From Streptomyces poonensis (GTDB lineage Bacteria > Actinomycetota > Actinomycetes > Streptomycetales > Streptomycetaceae): DNA of 47,381 nt. Location: assembly GCF_014650915.1 (NCBI RefSeq), contig NZ_BMVW01000029.1:1-47381 (forward strand), written 5' to 3'. Below are positions 32,546 through 41,579 of the stretch, piece after piece. The translations under genes and the position numbers were made by a program. Numbering within the stretch: the stretch's first letter is position 1; each line of letters opens with the position of its first letter. A model generated the notes under the pieces. That model was not told the origin of the DNA, did no database searches, and saw nothing but the letters and a program-made list of their open reading frames with translations.

Positions 32546-33610
32546 CTACCCGGTGGATCCGGTTTCGCCGTCGCCCGCACGAGCGCCGTCTGCCGGCACG
32601 TTGGCGTAGTCGACCCCGGGAAAGAGCCTAATGCGGCTCTCATCGACGCGGACCCTGGCCGGCCGTGGAGCGTCGTCCGAGAGGCGGCACAGCACGTCCG
32701 CTTCACGGCGGCCGTCCCTGGTGGTGTGCCAGGATCGCAACTGGCCGAAGCGGCGTTTCCCGTCGGCGGTCTCTACGAACACGGGCGGGTCCGGTGCGCG
32801 TCCCGGTCCCTCGGTGACCTGGGCGAAGAAGCCTTCCTGGCGCAGCCGGGTGCACAGGTCCACCAGTGAGGATGCCTGGGTTCTTCCCAGTTCCATGCCG
32901 ATCTCGAAGTGCTCTTGAAGACCGAGGGAGGACAGGTTCGCGCTGCCGAAGTAGCCGGTGGCGCGGTCGGCGACCACGAACTTTGCGTGCATGATGCCGG
33001 GGTTGGCCCCGGTCCACCAGTACAAGGACGTTCTTCCGTAGTCGGCGCAGTCTTTGACGAGGTCGGTCAGGGGTTGGGCCCGGCTGCTCGGGTCGTGGGC
33101 GTAGAAGTGGACGGCGACCTGGCGCTCGGCGACGGCGGGCAGCAGGACCTCGCGCAGTAGGTCGCAGCCGTGGCGGTTCCAGAAGGGGCCGCCGATGTGG
33201 AGTTCGCTGTTGGCTCCGGCGATGACGTCCTGGACTAGCAGGTCCAGGCGTCGGACGGGGGGCGCTACGAGGTGGGCGGCGGCTCGGGGGGTGGTGAACA
33301 CCAGGGGGCGCTCGGATGGTGGTGCTGCGGGCGGTGGGTCAAGGCCGTCCAAGACGTCCAGGAGCACCTGGAGTTGGGAGAGGCGGGCAGGGACGAGCCC
33401 TGCGTGCCGGCCTGAGCCCAGTAGGCCGCACTCGGCGGCGAGCTGGCGTACGGCGGTAGCGTGATCGTCTGCGACCCCGTGGACGCGGAGGGCGTCAAGG
33501 GTGTCGGCTCTGGCGATCTCCCGTGTCCATTCGGCGGCTGCCGCGTAGCTGCCCGCGAGGCGCTCCAGGAGCTGGGCGAGCGGGACCAGCGGTCGCAGTT
33601 CGTCGGTCAT
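32546..33610 (-). CDS. drmC: DrmC-like phospholipase D-family protein (DISARM)
   Basis: 354 aa from the ATG at 33610, overlapping the drmB stop by four bases (ATGA). The single PLD-type HxK motif is in MHAKFVVADRATGYFGSANLS near residue 220, and the paired half is the degenerate ELHIGGPFW region near 140. PLD-fold proteins hydrolyse phosphodiesters. DrmC is the third core gene of DISARM, an anti-phage system, and was reported as dispensable in Bacillus. The last residues are basic/acidic without a known domain. Last gene of the leftward drmE-drmA-drmB-drmC operon. Only one clear HxK is seen, so catalysis may require dimerisation, as in Nuc-type PLDs. Confidence 0.85.
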   Translation of the reverse strand: MTDELRPLVPLAQLLERLAGSYAAAAEWTREIARADTLDALRVHGVADDHATAVRQLAAECGLLGSGRHAGLVPARLSQLQVLLDVLDGLDPPPAAPPSERPLVFTTPRAAAHLVAPPVRRLDLLVQDVIAGANSELHIGGPFWNRHGCDLLREVLLPAVAERQVAVHFYAHDPSSRAQPLTDLVKDCADYGRTSLYWWTGANPGIMHAKFVVADRATGYFGSANLSSLGLQEHFEIGMELGRTQASSLVDLCTRLRQEGFFAQVTEGPGRAPDPPVFVETADGKRRFGQLRSWHTTRDGRREADVLCRLSDDAPRPARVRVDESRIRLFPGVDYANVPADGARAGDGETGSTG

Positions 33611-35421
33611 GTGTGGCTCAAGGCGGCGGTGTGGCGGAGGAACTCTGCGGCGAGGCCCCGGTCGAGGTCGTCGTTGAACAGCTGGCAGCCGAAGGTGAGG
33701 TAGACGCAGCGTTCGCAGCATCGTGGTGAGGACTGATGGCACAGCGGGTCGTTCTCGCAGCTGAGCACGGAGTCGGCGGTGCTCTCCAGCCAGCTGAGCA
33801 CGCGGTTGCTGAGCAGGGTCCACAGTGATCCGAGGGTGAATTCACGGACGTTGTCGGCGTAGATGGCGACGGTGAGTGCCTTCGTGACGACCCATTCGGC
33901 GAGCGTGTTCTCGGCCAGTCCTACTTGGCCGTCGTCCAGGGAGCGAAGCAGGAGGTGGCCGAGGGTGTGGATGACCGTGTGCACGGTTGCTGCCGCGCGG
34001 GCGGCTTCCGGGTCGTCCTGGTCCGTGAACAGTTCCAGCAGCCGCCGGCGGGCCGCCGATTCGTCTTCGGCCACCCCGGCGGTGAGTCCTTTGGCGTTCA
34101 GGAATGACAGGACGGAACGTGCGGAGAAGGTGACCAGGAGGGCTTCGGTGTCTGATGCTGCGACGTAGACCGGGTACTTTCCGTCGTGGTGGTACTTGTT
34201 GTGGAAGCCGGTCAGGACGCCCCGTTCGGGCTCGTGCTCTTCTCTGGTGTAGCCGAAGGCGACTCGGGCTACGGGGAACTCCCAGGTGACCGCGATCTCT
34301 GCGATCCCCAGGGTGCGGGCCTGCTCGCGGGCGCGTTCCGTGGTCTGCTGGGCCAGCCGGTCCTGGAGTTCGGCGAAGCGTGCACACTGGTCGTCGAGGG
34401 TGATGCGCTGGATCTGGGCGGGGTCGAAGACGGCTGCGCGTTCCACGAAAGGGCGGTCTGCACCGAGCAGTTCCCACCGCGCGTTGTCGGCGTCCGTACT
34501 GGGCAGAGCAGCCAGGCCGCTCTCCTCGGGGCCCATCATTCTTCGGATCTGCTCGATTGCCTCCTCACCCATATGGATCTGGCGCAGTTGTTGTTCTTTT
34601 TGCTGCCATTCCTGCGGGGACAGGCGCGACACCGTGACGGTCTGGGCGGCGTCGCCGAGGCCCTGGGCCGTGGAGTCGATCAGGTTGAGGTAGTGGGCGG
34701 CCGCGATCCGGCCGCGCTGGGGGTGGCGCTGGTACTGCCGGAACTCGGAGTTGTCGATGTTGACGAGTTGGAGGGCGTGGACCTGGTAGGCACGGGTGTC
34801 GTTGAACGTCCTTGCCCGCATCATGGCTCGGCCGGCGGCGTCCTTCCATTCGCAGCCGCAGGGGGACTGCGAGGTGCCCTGGAGCTTCGCGCCGCCGCAG
34901 CCTGGCCCGACGCAGCGCCAGAGGGCGGTGACGAAGCTTCCCGTGTTCTCGAACACGATGTGGTCGTAGCCATGCGCGGGAACACGGCACTTGGGCACGT
35001 ACATGGGGCGGATGCGTCCGCAGTTGTGCGCGTTGAAGTACGGGAGTTGCCGCAGCGGTGCGCTGCAGGTGCGGCACCGAGGGTCGGCCGCGAGTTGCTG
35101 GGCCTTCACGTAGGTGCGCACGCGGCGGCAGGAGCGGCGGACGCATTCGAGGACGAGCGGGAATACCTCGAAGCGGACGAGGTCGGGACTGACCAGGACG
35201 AAATTCTGCCGTAGTCGGCCCTGCGGCACGGGCAGGGCAGCTCTGGCGTCTTCGCTCCAGCGCTCCAGGTAGCGGGAGATTTCGTCGTAGATGACGTCTT
35301 CGTTGAGTTTTTTGACCACGTCCCCGTCGACTGCCTGGACCCTGCCTCGCAGCCGCTGTTCGTGGCGGAAGACCGCACCGGGCAGGAAGGCGGTCATGGC
35401 CTGGCTACGGCTGCGGTTCAT
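33607..35421 (-). CDS. drmB: DrmB-like protein, DUF1998 (DISARM)
   Basis: 604 aa from the ATG at 35421, which overlaps the drmA end by 17 bases and has a G-rich ribosome site; an ATG at 35397 is an alternative. The N-terminal half carries Cys pairs (RCRTCSAPLRQLP, RCVGPGCGGAKL, PCGCEW). The C-terminal third contains the DUF1998 region (HTVIHTLGHLLLRSL) and the cluster CENDPLCHQSSPRCCERC, ending FGCQLFNDDLDR. DUF1998 proteins partner SF2 helicases. DrmA and DrmB form a complex that holds phage DNA in DISARM. Orientation, order and overlaps with drmA and drmC agree with a complete core. Confidence 0.9.
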   Translation of the reverse strand: MNRSRSQAMTAFLPGAVFRHEQRLRGRVQAVDGDVVKKLNEDVIYDEISRYLERWSEDARAALPVPQGRLRQNFVLVSPDLVRFEVFPLVLECVRRSCRRVRTYVKAQQLAADPRCRTCSAPLRQLPYFNAHNCGRIRPMYVPKCRVPAHGYDHIVFENTGSFVTALWRCVGPGCGGAKLQGTSQSPCGCEWKDAAGRAMMRARTFNDTRAYQVHALQLVNIDNSEFRQYQRHPQRGRIAAAHYLNLIDSTAQGLGDAAQTVTVSRLSPQEWQQKEQQLRQIHMGEEAIEQIRRMMGPEESGLAALPSTDADNARWELLGADRPFVERAAVFDPAQIQRITLDDQCARFAELQDRLAQQTTERAREQARTLGIAEIAVTWEFPVARVAFGYTREEHEPERGVLTGFHNKYHHDGKYPVYVAASDTEALLVTFSARSVLSFLNAKGLTAGVAEDESAARRRLLELFTDQDDPEAARAAATVHTVIHTLGHLLLRSLDDGQVGLAENTLAEWVVTKALTVAIYADNVREFTLGSLWTLLSNRVLSWLESTADSVLSCENDPLCHQSSPRCCERCVYLTFGCQLFNDDLDRGLAAEFLRHTAALSHT

Positions 35422-38400
35422 CCTCGCCCCCCTTGCTGTCGGCGGTGTTGGTGGCTAGCGCCTTGAAGGCGTCCTGGCTGCTGGTCAGTGACTGGAACTC
35501 TGTGCTCTTGTCAATGTCGCGGAAGCTGGTGAGCGGCTGTTGGAGGAACAGGTAGGCGGTGCGCTTTTCCTCTGCGCCCTTGTTGAGGTTGGGGCGTTCC
35601 TCCTGCCGCCAGGTGTCCATGATCCGCGCAACGAGGTCGTTCTCCAGGCCGCGCCCGTTGACGCCCTCCACGCGCTCGCGATAGCAGGCTGGGATGCGTC
35701 GTTCCAGCCAGGGGTCGAGAAGTGGTCGTTGGGCGCTCCACCAGCGCTTGAAGTCTTTGGAGTAGTCAGCTCCTTCCGGTGGTGGCTTCAGCGCGGGGTC
35801 GCGGGCGGCGTCGTGGAGCAGCGCCAGCACGATGCCGGGCAGGGTGCGTCGGGCTGCGAAGTAGGCGTACTTGTTGACGGGCACGGGGGTGACCATGCGG
35901 TCGAGCAGGCGGTGGTAGCTCAGGAAGTTGGAGAACATGGAGCGTTCGCGGCGCGAGACGGGGTCGTAGACGGTGACGACGAGGCCTGCGTGGGTGCGCC
36001 CGGCCCGGGCGGTGACCTGGATGTAGTCGGCGGCGGTCGGCGGCATGCCGGCCAGGACCAGGAGGTTGAGACGCTCGAGGTCCACCCCGTGGCTGAGCAC
36101 GCTGGTGCCGACCAGGGCGCGCAGCCGCTCCCCTCGCGGGGTGTCCAGGTCCTCGCGTTGGACCCGGGCGATGGCCGCGGCGAGGTCGGGGACCGGGACT
36201 TCGCCGGTGAGCACCGCGTGCTCGACGCGGTCGAGTCCGGCGTGCTGCAGGTCGTCGGAGAGCTGGCCGAGCTCCTCGTCGAGCTGGGTGCCGTGCTGCT
36301 TGCTGTTCACATAGGCCAAGGAGACCTCGTACGGGAAGAGGAGCCGTGGGAGGTCCGAGTCGGGTAGCCCGTGCAGGGCGAGGCGCTCACGCAGGGCCTT
36401 GGGCTCCTCCTGGAGCCGGGCGATCTCGGTGAGGAGCTCGCCCTGCACGATCGCGGCGACATCGGCTTTGCGGCGCTTGTGCGGGAGCACGCCGATGTGA
36501 ACACGCCGGAAGTCGGGCCGGGTGGTGGTGTAGAAGCTCTCGCCGAGTGTCCATCCCGGTGCGGGGAAGGCGCGGGGACGGCGGCCGTAGAGCTGGCGGA
36601 GCTGGTCCTGGTACTGCTCGATGGTGGCGGAGGCGCCCAGTACCTTGCTGGGCAGGCCGCTGCCTGCTCCTGACTGGAGTTCGGCGATCAGGCCTTCGTA
36701 GTGCGCGTTGAACGCGCCGAGCTCCTCCTTGAGGAGGTGCATCTCGTCCTGCACCGTCAGTGCCGGTACCGGGTCCTTGATCGGGCGGGCCGGCGGGTAG
36801 CCCTGGCTCGGCGCGGTGCAGTGGCTCGGTCCGGCCAGGCAGGCTCCAAAACGCGGGAAGGAGAAGTAGCCGTGCTCGGCGCAGCGGTGCCTCGGTCCGT
36901 GCTGGAACGCGGTGAACTCGGGGAACCAGCTGTGCCCGGTGAGTTTGTCGACAGTGGAGATGACGATCGCCGGCAGGGTGCGATAGACCTCGACGTCGCT
37001 CACGTGCAGGGGCAGGATCCGCTGGCAGGCGGCGCACTCGTGATGCAAACGGACCGCGTCGGTGTCCAGGCGTAGCTCTACGCTGTCGCGATCGCAGTAG
37101 GGGCAGGTGATCACGAGCCGGTCGCGCAGGTGGTCTTCGGTGAAGGTCCCCGTCCGGGTGGCGGCGGCCTCGGTCTCCCAGCCGCGCCACCAGCCCCGCT
37201 CCCAGTGGAGGTCGTTGGGGCTGCCCGCCCCGCCGGCCAGGTAGCCGAGCGCGAAGGGGTCGTCGTGGGGGGATCCGATCCCGCGCTCGGCGCGGAGTTC
37301 TTCGGCGGCGATCAGCATGCGCAGGGTGCGGTCGAGTTGCTGCACGCTGAGCATGCGCAGCGGGAAGCGCAGCCAGGCGGTGACCCCTGCGTGTTTTCCT
37401 CGCAGCCGGTCGTAGAACAGGGCCGTGAGGATCAGTCCCAGGTATGCCTCGGTCTTCCCGCCGCCTGCGGGGAACCACAGTACGTCGGTGTGGTCGAGTT
37501 CAGCGCGCAGGTCTGCCCGCTGCGGGTGTTCGCGCACGGCGAGTGCCGGCAGGTGGGAGACGATGTAGACCAGCTGGAAGAGACGCCAACTGTCGTATGG
37601 GCGGCCGTCGTTGACGCGGGCGAAGACCTCGTTGGCGAGCTGGAAGGCGCGCTTGAGGTCCGGGTCCAGGTCCAGGCACTCGCGGCCGAGGCCGAACCGC
37701 CTGGCCTCGTCGTCGAACTGGGCGCGGTCGGCTTCGATGGCCTTGTGGTGCGGCAATTGCTCAGCAGCACGGCAGGCTGTGGCGAACTCCCGGGCGTAGC
37801 GGGCCATCGCGACCTCGACGGAGTCCAGAATCGGGGCCGGGTCGTCGGCGAGCTCGCGCCACCGCGGGTGCCGCACCCCGGCTTGGCGAGGCACGACGGT
37901 GCGTTGGACGTGGACGGGCAGGGTCTCGGTCCGCAGGCCGACGCCGTGGGGAACTGCTGCGCAGCCGGTGCCGCGACCGATCACCTCCGCCAGTTCCTCC
38001 AGGCGGTAGTCACGTGGGGCGAGGTGGAAGCGCTGAGGCACGATGCTGATGCCGTCCCCGGGCAGGACCGCGAAGCGGCAGTCGTACACGGAGAGGTCCT
38101 GCCAGTCGCTCTGCGCCGTGTCGCTCTGGTTGTGCAGGGAGACGCGTATGAGGTGGTCGCCGCCGTCCAGGGCCTGGGCGTGCGCGGACAGCACCAGCTG
38201 GGGTGCGCAAGGGGCCGCGTCGCGGTCCAGCAGTGCCGCGACGTGGTGGTGGAATGCCTCCTCGTCGGCCATGGCCTCGGCGGGGAGCACGTTGCGCCTG
38301 CGCCGCCCCTGGCGACCCTGCGGCCCCGCGGTGAGCGGGCGACGGGCCTCGGGGCGGGCGAAGTGCGCGTCCACCGCGCGGCGGACCGCCCGGTCCAGCA

Positions 38401-38965
38401 CCTGCTGGGCCTTGCTGAGCGCGGGCGGATCGAGGTCGCCTTCCCCGAGCGGCACTTCAATCACCAGGTCCGGCACGTGAACGTCGCGGCGGCGCCAGAC
38501 GCCCAGCAGCTCTCCCGGCCGGGCCTGTGCGCCGGAGGGGCCTTCGTCGCCGCGCAGGTACTCCATGTGCTCGGCGTAGCTGGCGATGTCCTCCAGGTAC
38601 AGGGCGAATCGGCAGTGGACGGCGAGCTGTGCGGTCCTGCGGCCGGGGGCGGTGCGCACCCGGAAGTCGAGTGCCAGGACCGGGGGCGCCTGCGTGCCGC
38701 GCAGGGATTCGACGGGCCGGCGGCCCGGGTCGGCCGTCGCCTCGTCTGGTGCCGGGGGTTGCTGCGGCGGTACCGCGACGGCGGGCAGCACGCCGACGAC
38801 GACGTGGTCGCGTGGTGTCCACGGGGGTTTGTGCGGGGCGCCGCTGCGGTCGGCGAGCCTGTCGGCGAGGACCTGCGTCAGGTGGTCGATCAGCGCCGTC
38901 TCCCGCTGATTGTCCGCAGCGCTGTCGGGGTGCGGCGCCAGCGGGTTGTTGCGGGCATCGTTCAC
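35405..38965 (-). CDS. drmA: DrmA-like helicase (DISARM)
   Basis: 1186 aa from the GTG at 38965, with AGGAGG six bases upstream; GTGA overlaps the drmE stop. An N-terminal ~450-residue region is specific to DrmA. Then the helicase core: WFPAGGGKTEAYLGL (Walker A, ~495), a zinc-like insertion VITCPYCDRDSV ... ECAACQRILPLH (~625-675), TVQDEMHLLKEELG (motif II variant DEMH, ~740), GASATI, and QVTARAGR (motif VI, ~985). It has the length and layout of DrmA. In DISARM, DrmA with DrmB loads on free 5' DNA ends and blocks or degrades unmethylated phage DNA. Second gene of the operon. Confidence 0.92.
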   Translation of the reverse strand: MNDARNNPLAPHPDSAADNQRETALIDHLTQVLADRLADRSGAPHKPPWTPRDHVVVGVLPAVAVPPQQPPAPDEATADPGRRPVESLRGTQAPPVLALDFRVRTAPGRRTAQLAVHCRFALYLEDIASYAEHMEYLRGDEGPSGAQARPGELLGVWRRRDVHVPDLVIEVPLGEGDLDPPALSKAQQVLDRAVRRAVDAHFARPEARRPLTAGPQGRQGRRRRNVLPAEAMADEEAFHHHVAALLDRDAAPCAPQLVLSAHAQALDGGDHLIRVSLHNQSDTAQSDWQDLSVYDCRFAVLPGDGISIVPQRFHLAPRDYRLEELAEVIGRGTGCAAVPHGVGLRTETLPVHVQRTVVPRQAGVRHPRWRELADDPAPILDSVEVAMARYAREFATACRAAEQLPHHKAIEADRAQFDDEARRFGLGRECLDLDPDLKRAFQLANEVFARVNDGRPYDSWRLFQLVYIVSHLPALAVREHPQRADLRAELDHTDVLWFPAGGGKTEAYLGLILTALFYDRLRGKHAGVTAWLRFPLRMLSVQQLDRTLRMLIAAEELRAERGIGSPHDDPFALGYLAGGAGSPNDLHWERGWWRGWETEAAATRTGTFTEDHLRDRLVITCPYCDRDSVELRLDTDAVRLHHECAACQRILPLHVSDVEVYRTLPAIVISTVDKLTGHSWFPEFTAFQHGPRHRCAEHGYFSFPRFGACLAGPSHCTAPSQGYPPARPIKDPVPALTVQDEMHLLKEELGAFNAHYEGLIAELQSGAGSGLPSKVLGASATIEQYQDQLRQLYGRRPRAFPAPGWTLGESFYTTTRPDFRRVHIGVLPHKRRKADVAAIVQGELLTEIARLQEEPKALRERLALHGLPDSDLPRLLFPYEVSLAYVNSKQHGTQLDEELGQLSDDLQHAGLDRVEHAVLTGEVPVPDLAAAIARVQREDLDTPRGERLRALVGTSVLSHGVDLERLNLLVLAGMPPTAADYIQVTARAGRTHAGLVVTVYDPVSRRERSMFSNFLSYHRLLDRMVTPVPVNKYAYFAARRTLPGIVLALLHDAARDPALKPPPEGADYSKDFKRWWSAQRPLLDPWLERRIPACYRERVEGVNGRGLENDLVARIMDTWRQEERPNLNKGAEEKRTAYLFLQQPLTSFRDIDKSTEFQSLTSSQDAFKALATNTADSKGGEDEPQP

Positions 38966-41460
38966 GGCGCCTCCTGTGGTGAGCTGCTTGCGCTGCGGGG
39001 GCCTGGCACGCGGCCCAGGACGGTTGTGGACACGCTCTTCTGGCCGCCGACGCTGCGGACGACGACCAGGTCGAACTCCTCGAGGACCTCTGAGACGTCG
39101 ATCCCGGAGCACAGTGTCTTCAGCTGGCGCAGCGCGGGGCCTTCCGTGCCCCGTGCGGCCTCGGTCATCGCCGCCGCCGCGGTGTGGCCCAGCGCCCGGT
39201 GTAAGCGGCGTAGTTCCTCCGCCATACGGGCCAGGCGCTGCCAGGTGCCTCCTGCGGTCAGGCGGGTGTCCCGGGCCAGCAGGGCAACCCGGTGGATGTC
39301 TTGCGGGTCCTCCGGGGCGATGACGCTGCCGTCGGCCCATTTGCTCACGGCCTGCCATGACGAGACCTCGCTCCCGAGGTTCTTCAGGGCGGTGAGCACG
39401 TTTGGCCACGACCCTCGTTGCTCGTGCACGGTGGTGATGGCCTGGCGGAAGAAGCCGATCATCGTGTCCATGGCGGTCACTTCGGCGCTGTCGTGCATCA
39501 CCATGACGAGCCGGTCGTGGAGTCTGGACTGCCCGTCGCCGCGTGCGCGCAGGAGCCGGCTGCCGGGGGTGAGTGCGGTCACGGGCACCCTGGCGTAGCG
39601 CTGGCCGATGAGGACGTCGACCTGCTCGTCGCTGCGCAGCCAGAGCACTGCCCCTTCGGGTTCGGTGAGCACGGCCGTGGCCGGCACCGGGTCGTCCGCA
39701 GCCGCCACCGCTGTGGCGCTGCGGCCGGAGTCCGCCGAGGTGCCGATGGCCCTGGCCGGGGCGTCGTAGTCCTCGAAGAGCGCTGAGAGGTCGAGGGCGA
39801 GCCGACTGTCGTGCTGGGGCGGCTCTTCTGGTGCGGTGGACGGTCTGGAGAGGTCGACGGGGCCGTACGCGACGGGCAGCGGGGGCGTCACCCGCTCTGG
39901 TACCTCGCCCAGCCTCAGCACCGCGGCGGTCTGGCGTATCTGCTCGTGCCAGCCGTGCAGCGCGCGGTCGGCTGAACGCTCCAGCCAGGTGTACTCGCTT
40001 TGCTCTACAACGGCGAGGTGTTCATCGGCAGCACCGGAGAACAGCACGCCGGTGCGTGAGGCCGCGGGGACACCGAGGTGGAGCTCGAGCCTCGGCGAGG
40101 CGTCCCAGGGCAGGCGTTCCGTATAGGGCATCACATGCAGCGTTCCGGCTCCCCTGCTGGCGGCGGGCCCGGACCGGGGAGCGAGCAGCAGGGAGTCGGC
40201 GTCACCGCCGAGCGTGTCGGCCAGCTCCTCGGCGACAGCGGCGGCGGCAGAGCGGGAGCGGGTGCGGACGAGAACGGGGACGTCTGCCCGGTCGGCCCGT
40301 GCCCAGGCGATCAGCGCAAGCAGCAGGTCCCGGCGGGGGTTGTCGTCGTAGAGCAGTTCATACAGGTCCAGCACGCTGCGCCGGAGGTCGGGCCATTGGG
40401 TTTCGCGGAACAGCCCCCACGGCCCGGCCCGGCCCTCCAATGTCCCGCGGGACACCGACCGGGCCAGCGCCCGTGCGCCGCTGCCGCGCCCCATCAGCAC
40501 CTGCCAGGCGTCTTGCTTTCCGATCGAACCCCAGCTGCACCACAGCAGGTTGAGCAGGCGCACGGCGTCGGCGATCGGCTGCGGCCAGGGCTCCGACGTA
40601 TGGATACGCCGTGCTGCAACCACACCCGCCACGACGGTCCGGTACAGCTCGGCGAGCTGCTCGTGGCGGTATACCGCCACGCTTGGTGCGGCTGCCGGGC
40701 GATGGGCGAGGAGGGCGTTGCTGGTCAGGGGGCCGTATGCGGAGCGGTGTCCGAGGGTGTGCCGCACGTCGGTGCGCAGCGCGGGAGTCCACGGCCATTG
40801 GGTCCAGGCCCTGCTGCTGCCCGGCTGGGTGCCCAGGTCGGCGACGCCTACGACGCGAGCGGCGTCGTGCTCGCTCGCCCAGGCCAACGCGCGCTCCCAG
40901 GACTGGTCGTTGGCCATGCTGGTGCGGTCGATGACGACGGTGCCGACGCTGCTCCCCAGCGAGGGCCTGCCGAGCGCGGTGTTGAGGTAGAACAGTCCCG
41001 AGGGCGAGTCGACAGCCCTGGTGATCCTTCCTTGGAGGTCAACAACCCGCCCGTCACCGCGGATTCTCTGCATGCGCAGGGCTCGCGAGAGGTTCTGTCG
41101 GCCGATCGCGAGCTGTGCCAGCCGTACGGTGACGTTGGTGCGCAATCCGACGACAACCACCGGTCCGTCAGGGACCGGACAGGGCGATCCGCCGGTCAGC
41201 TCTGCGCCGCGCCGTATGAGCTGGAGGTAGATCCCGATCAGCACGGCCAGGTCGTGCCGCCCGCGCGGGAGTCCCAGGTACACGCTGTGTTGGTCGCTCG
41301 ATAAGGCGCGGGACAGCAGGGTCAGGGTGGCGCGGTCCAGTGGACCGAGATCGACGGTGCGGCCGCGGTCCGTCATACGAAGGGCCTGCACGCGCTCGAA
41401 GAAGTCGGCCGGGTCTGCGTCGGGAGGGACGAGACAGTCCAGATACGTCACGCGTGCCAT
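38962..41460 (-). CDS. drmE: DrmE-like protein (class 2 DISARM)
   Basis: 832 aa from the ATG at 41460; GTG at 41463 is one codon earlier. No catalytic motif is evident. The first ~100 residues are alpha/beta (VYLGLPRGRHDLAVLIGIYL, VVVVGLRTN), followed by long helical stretches and a small beta-rich region near 640-680 (LWLRSDEQVDVLIGQRYARVPV). Identification as DrmE rests mainly on its size (~800 aa) and position directly upstream of drmA with a 4-bp overlap, as in the class 2 DISARM of Bacillus. DrmE has no established biochemical function. It faces the methylase gene across a 119-base divergent promoter region. Confidence 0.65.
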   Translation of the reverse strand: MARVTYLDCLVPPDADPADFFERVQALRMTDRGRTVDLGPLDRATLTLLSRALSSDQHSVYLGLPRGRHDLAVLIGIYLQLIRRGAELTGGSPCPVPDGPVVVVGLRTNVTVRLAQLAIGRQNLSRALRMQRIRGDGRVVDLQGRITRAVDSPSGLFYLNTALGRPSLGSSVGTVVIDRTSMANDQSWERALAWASEHDAARVVGVADLGTQPGSSRAWTQWPWTPALRTDVRHTLGHRSAYGPLTSNALLAHRPAAAPSVAVYRHEQLAELYRTVVAGVVAARRIHTSEPWPQPIADAVRLLNLLWCSWGSIGKQDAWQVLMGRGSGARALARSVSRGTLEGRAGPWGLFRETQWPDLRRSVLDLYELLYDDNPRRDLLLALIAWARADRADVPVLVRTRSRSAAAAVAEELADTLGGDADSLLLAPRSGPAASRGAGTLHVMPYTERLPWDASPRLELHLGVPAASRTGVLFSGAADEHLAVVEQSEYTWLERSADRALHGWHEQIRQTAAVLRLGEVPERVTPPLPVAYGPVDLSRPSTAPEEPPQHDSRLALDLSALFEDYDAPARAIGTSADSGRSATAVAAADDPVPATAVLTEPEGAVLWLRSDEQVDVLIGQRYARVPVTALTPGSRLLRARGDGQSRLHDRLVMVMHDSAEVTAMDTMIGFFRQAITTVHEQRGSWPNVLTALKNLGSEVSSWQAVSKWADGSVIAPEDPQDIHRVALLARDTRLTAGGTWQRLARMAEELRRLHRALGHTAAAAMTEAARGTEGPALRQLKTLCSGIDVSEVLEEFDLVVVRSVGGQKSVSTTVLGRVPGPRSASSSPQEAP

Positions 41461-41463
41461 CAC

Positions 41464-41579
41464 CCACCTGGTATCCCCCCACTACCTGCCGCTACAGTAA
41501 CGCACGTTGACAGGCCGTCACCTGCTCCTGCCCAATCCGAGGGCGGTGGATCCGGGTTCGGACCACCGGGGGCGTACAC
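41464..41579. promoter_or_regulatory. Divergent promoter region of the DISARM operon and methylase
   Basis: This is the only non-coding stretch between the leftward drm operon and the rightward methylase, so it must contain both promoters unless they lie inside genes. TACAGT at 41493-41498 is a possible -10 element. No dyad operator is obvious. Confidence 0.4.

Noticed and set aside
37130..39598. Long plus-strand frame (822 aa)
   Set aside because: Antisense shadow of drmA and the end of drmE; valine/glycine-rich composition and no motif.
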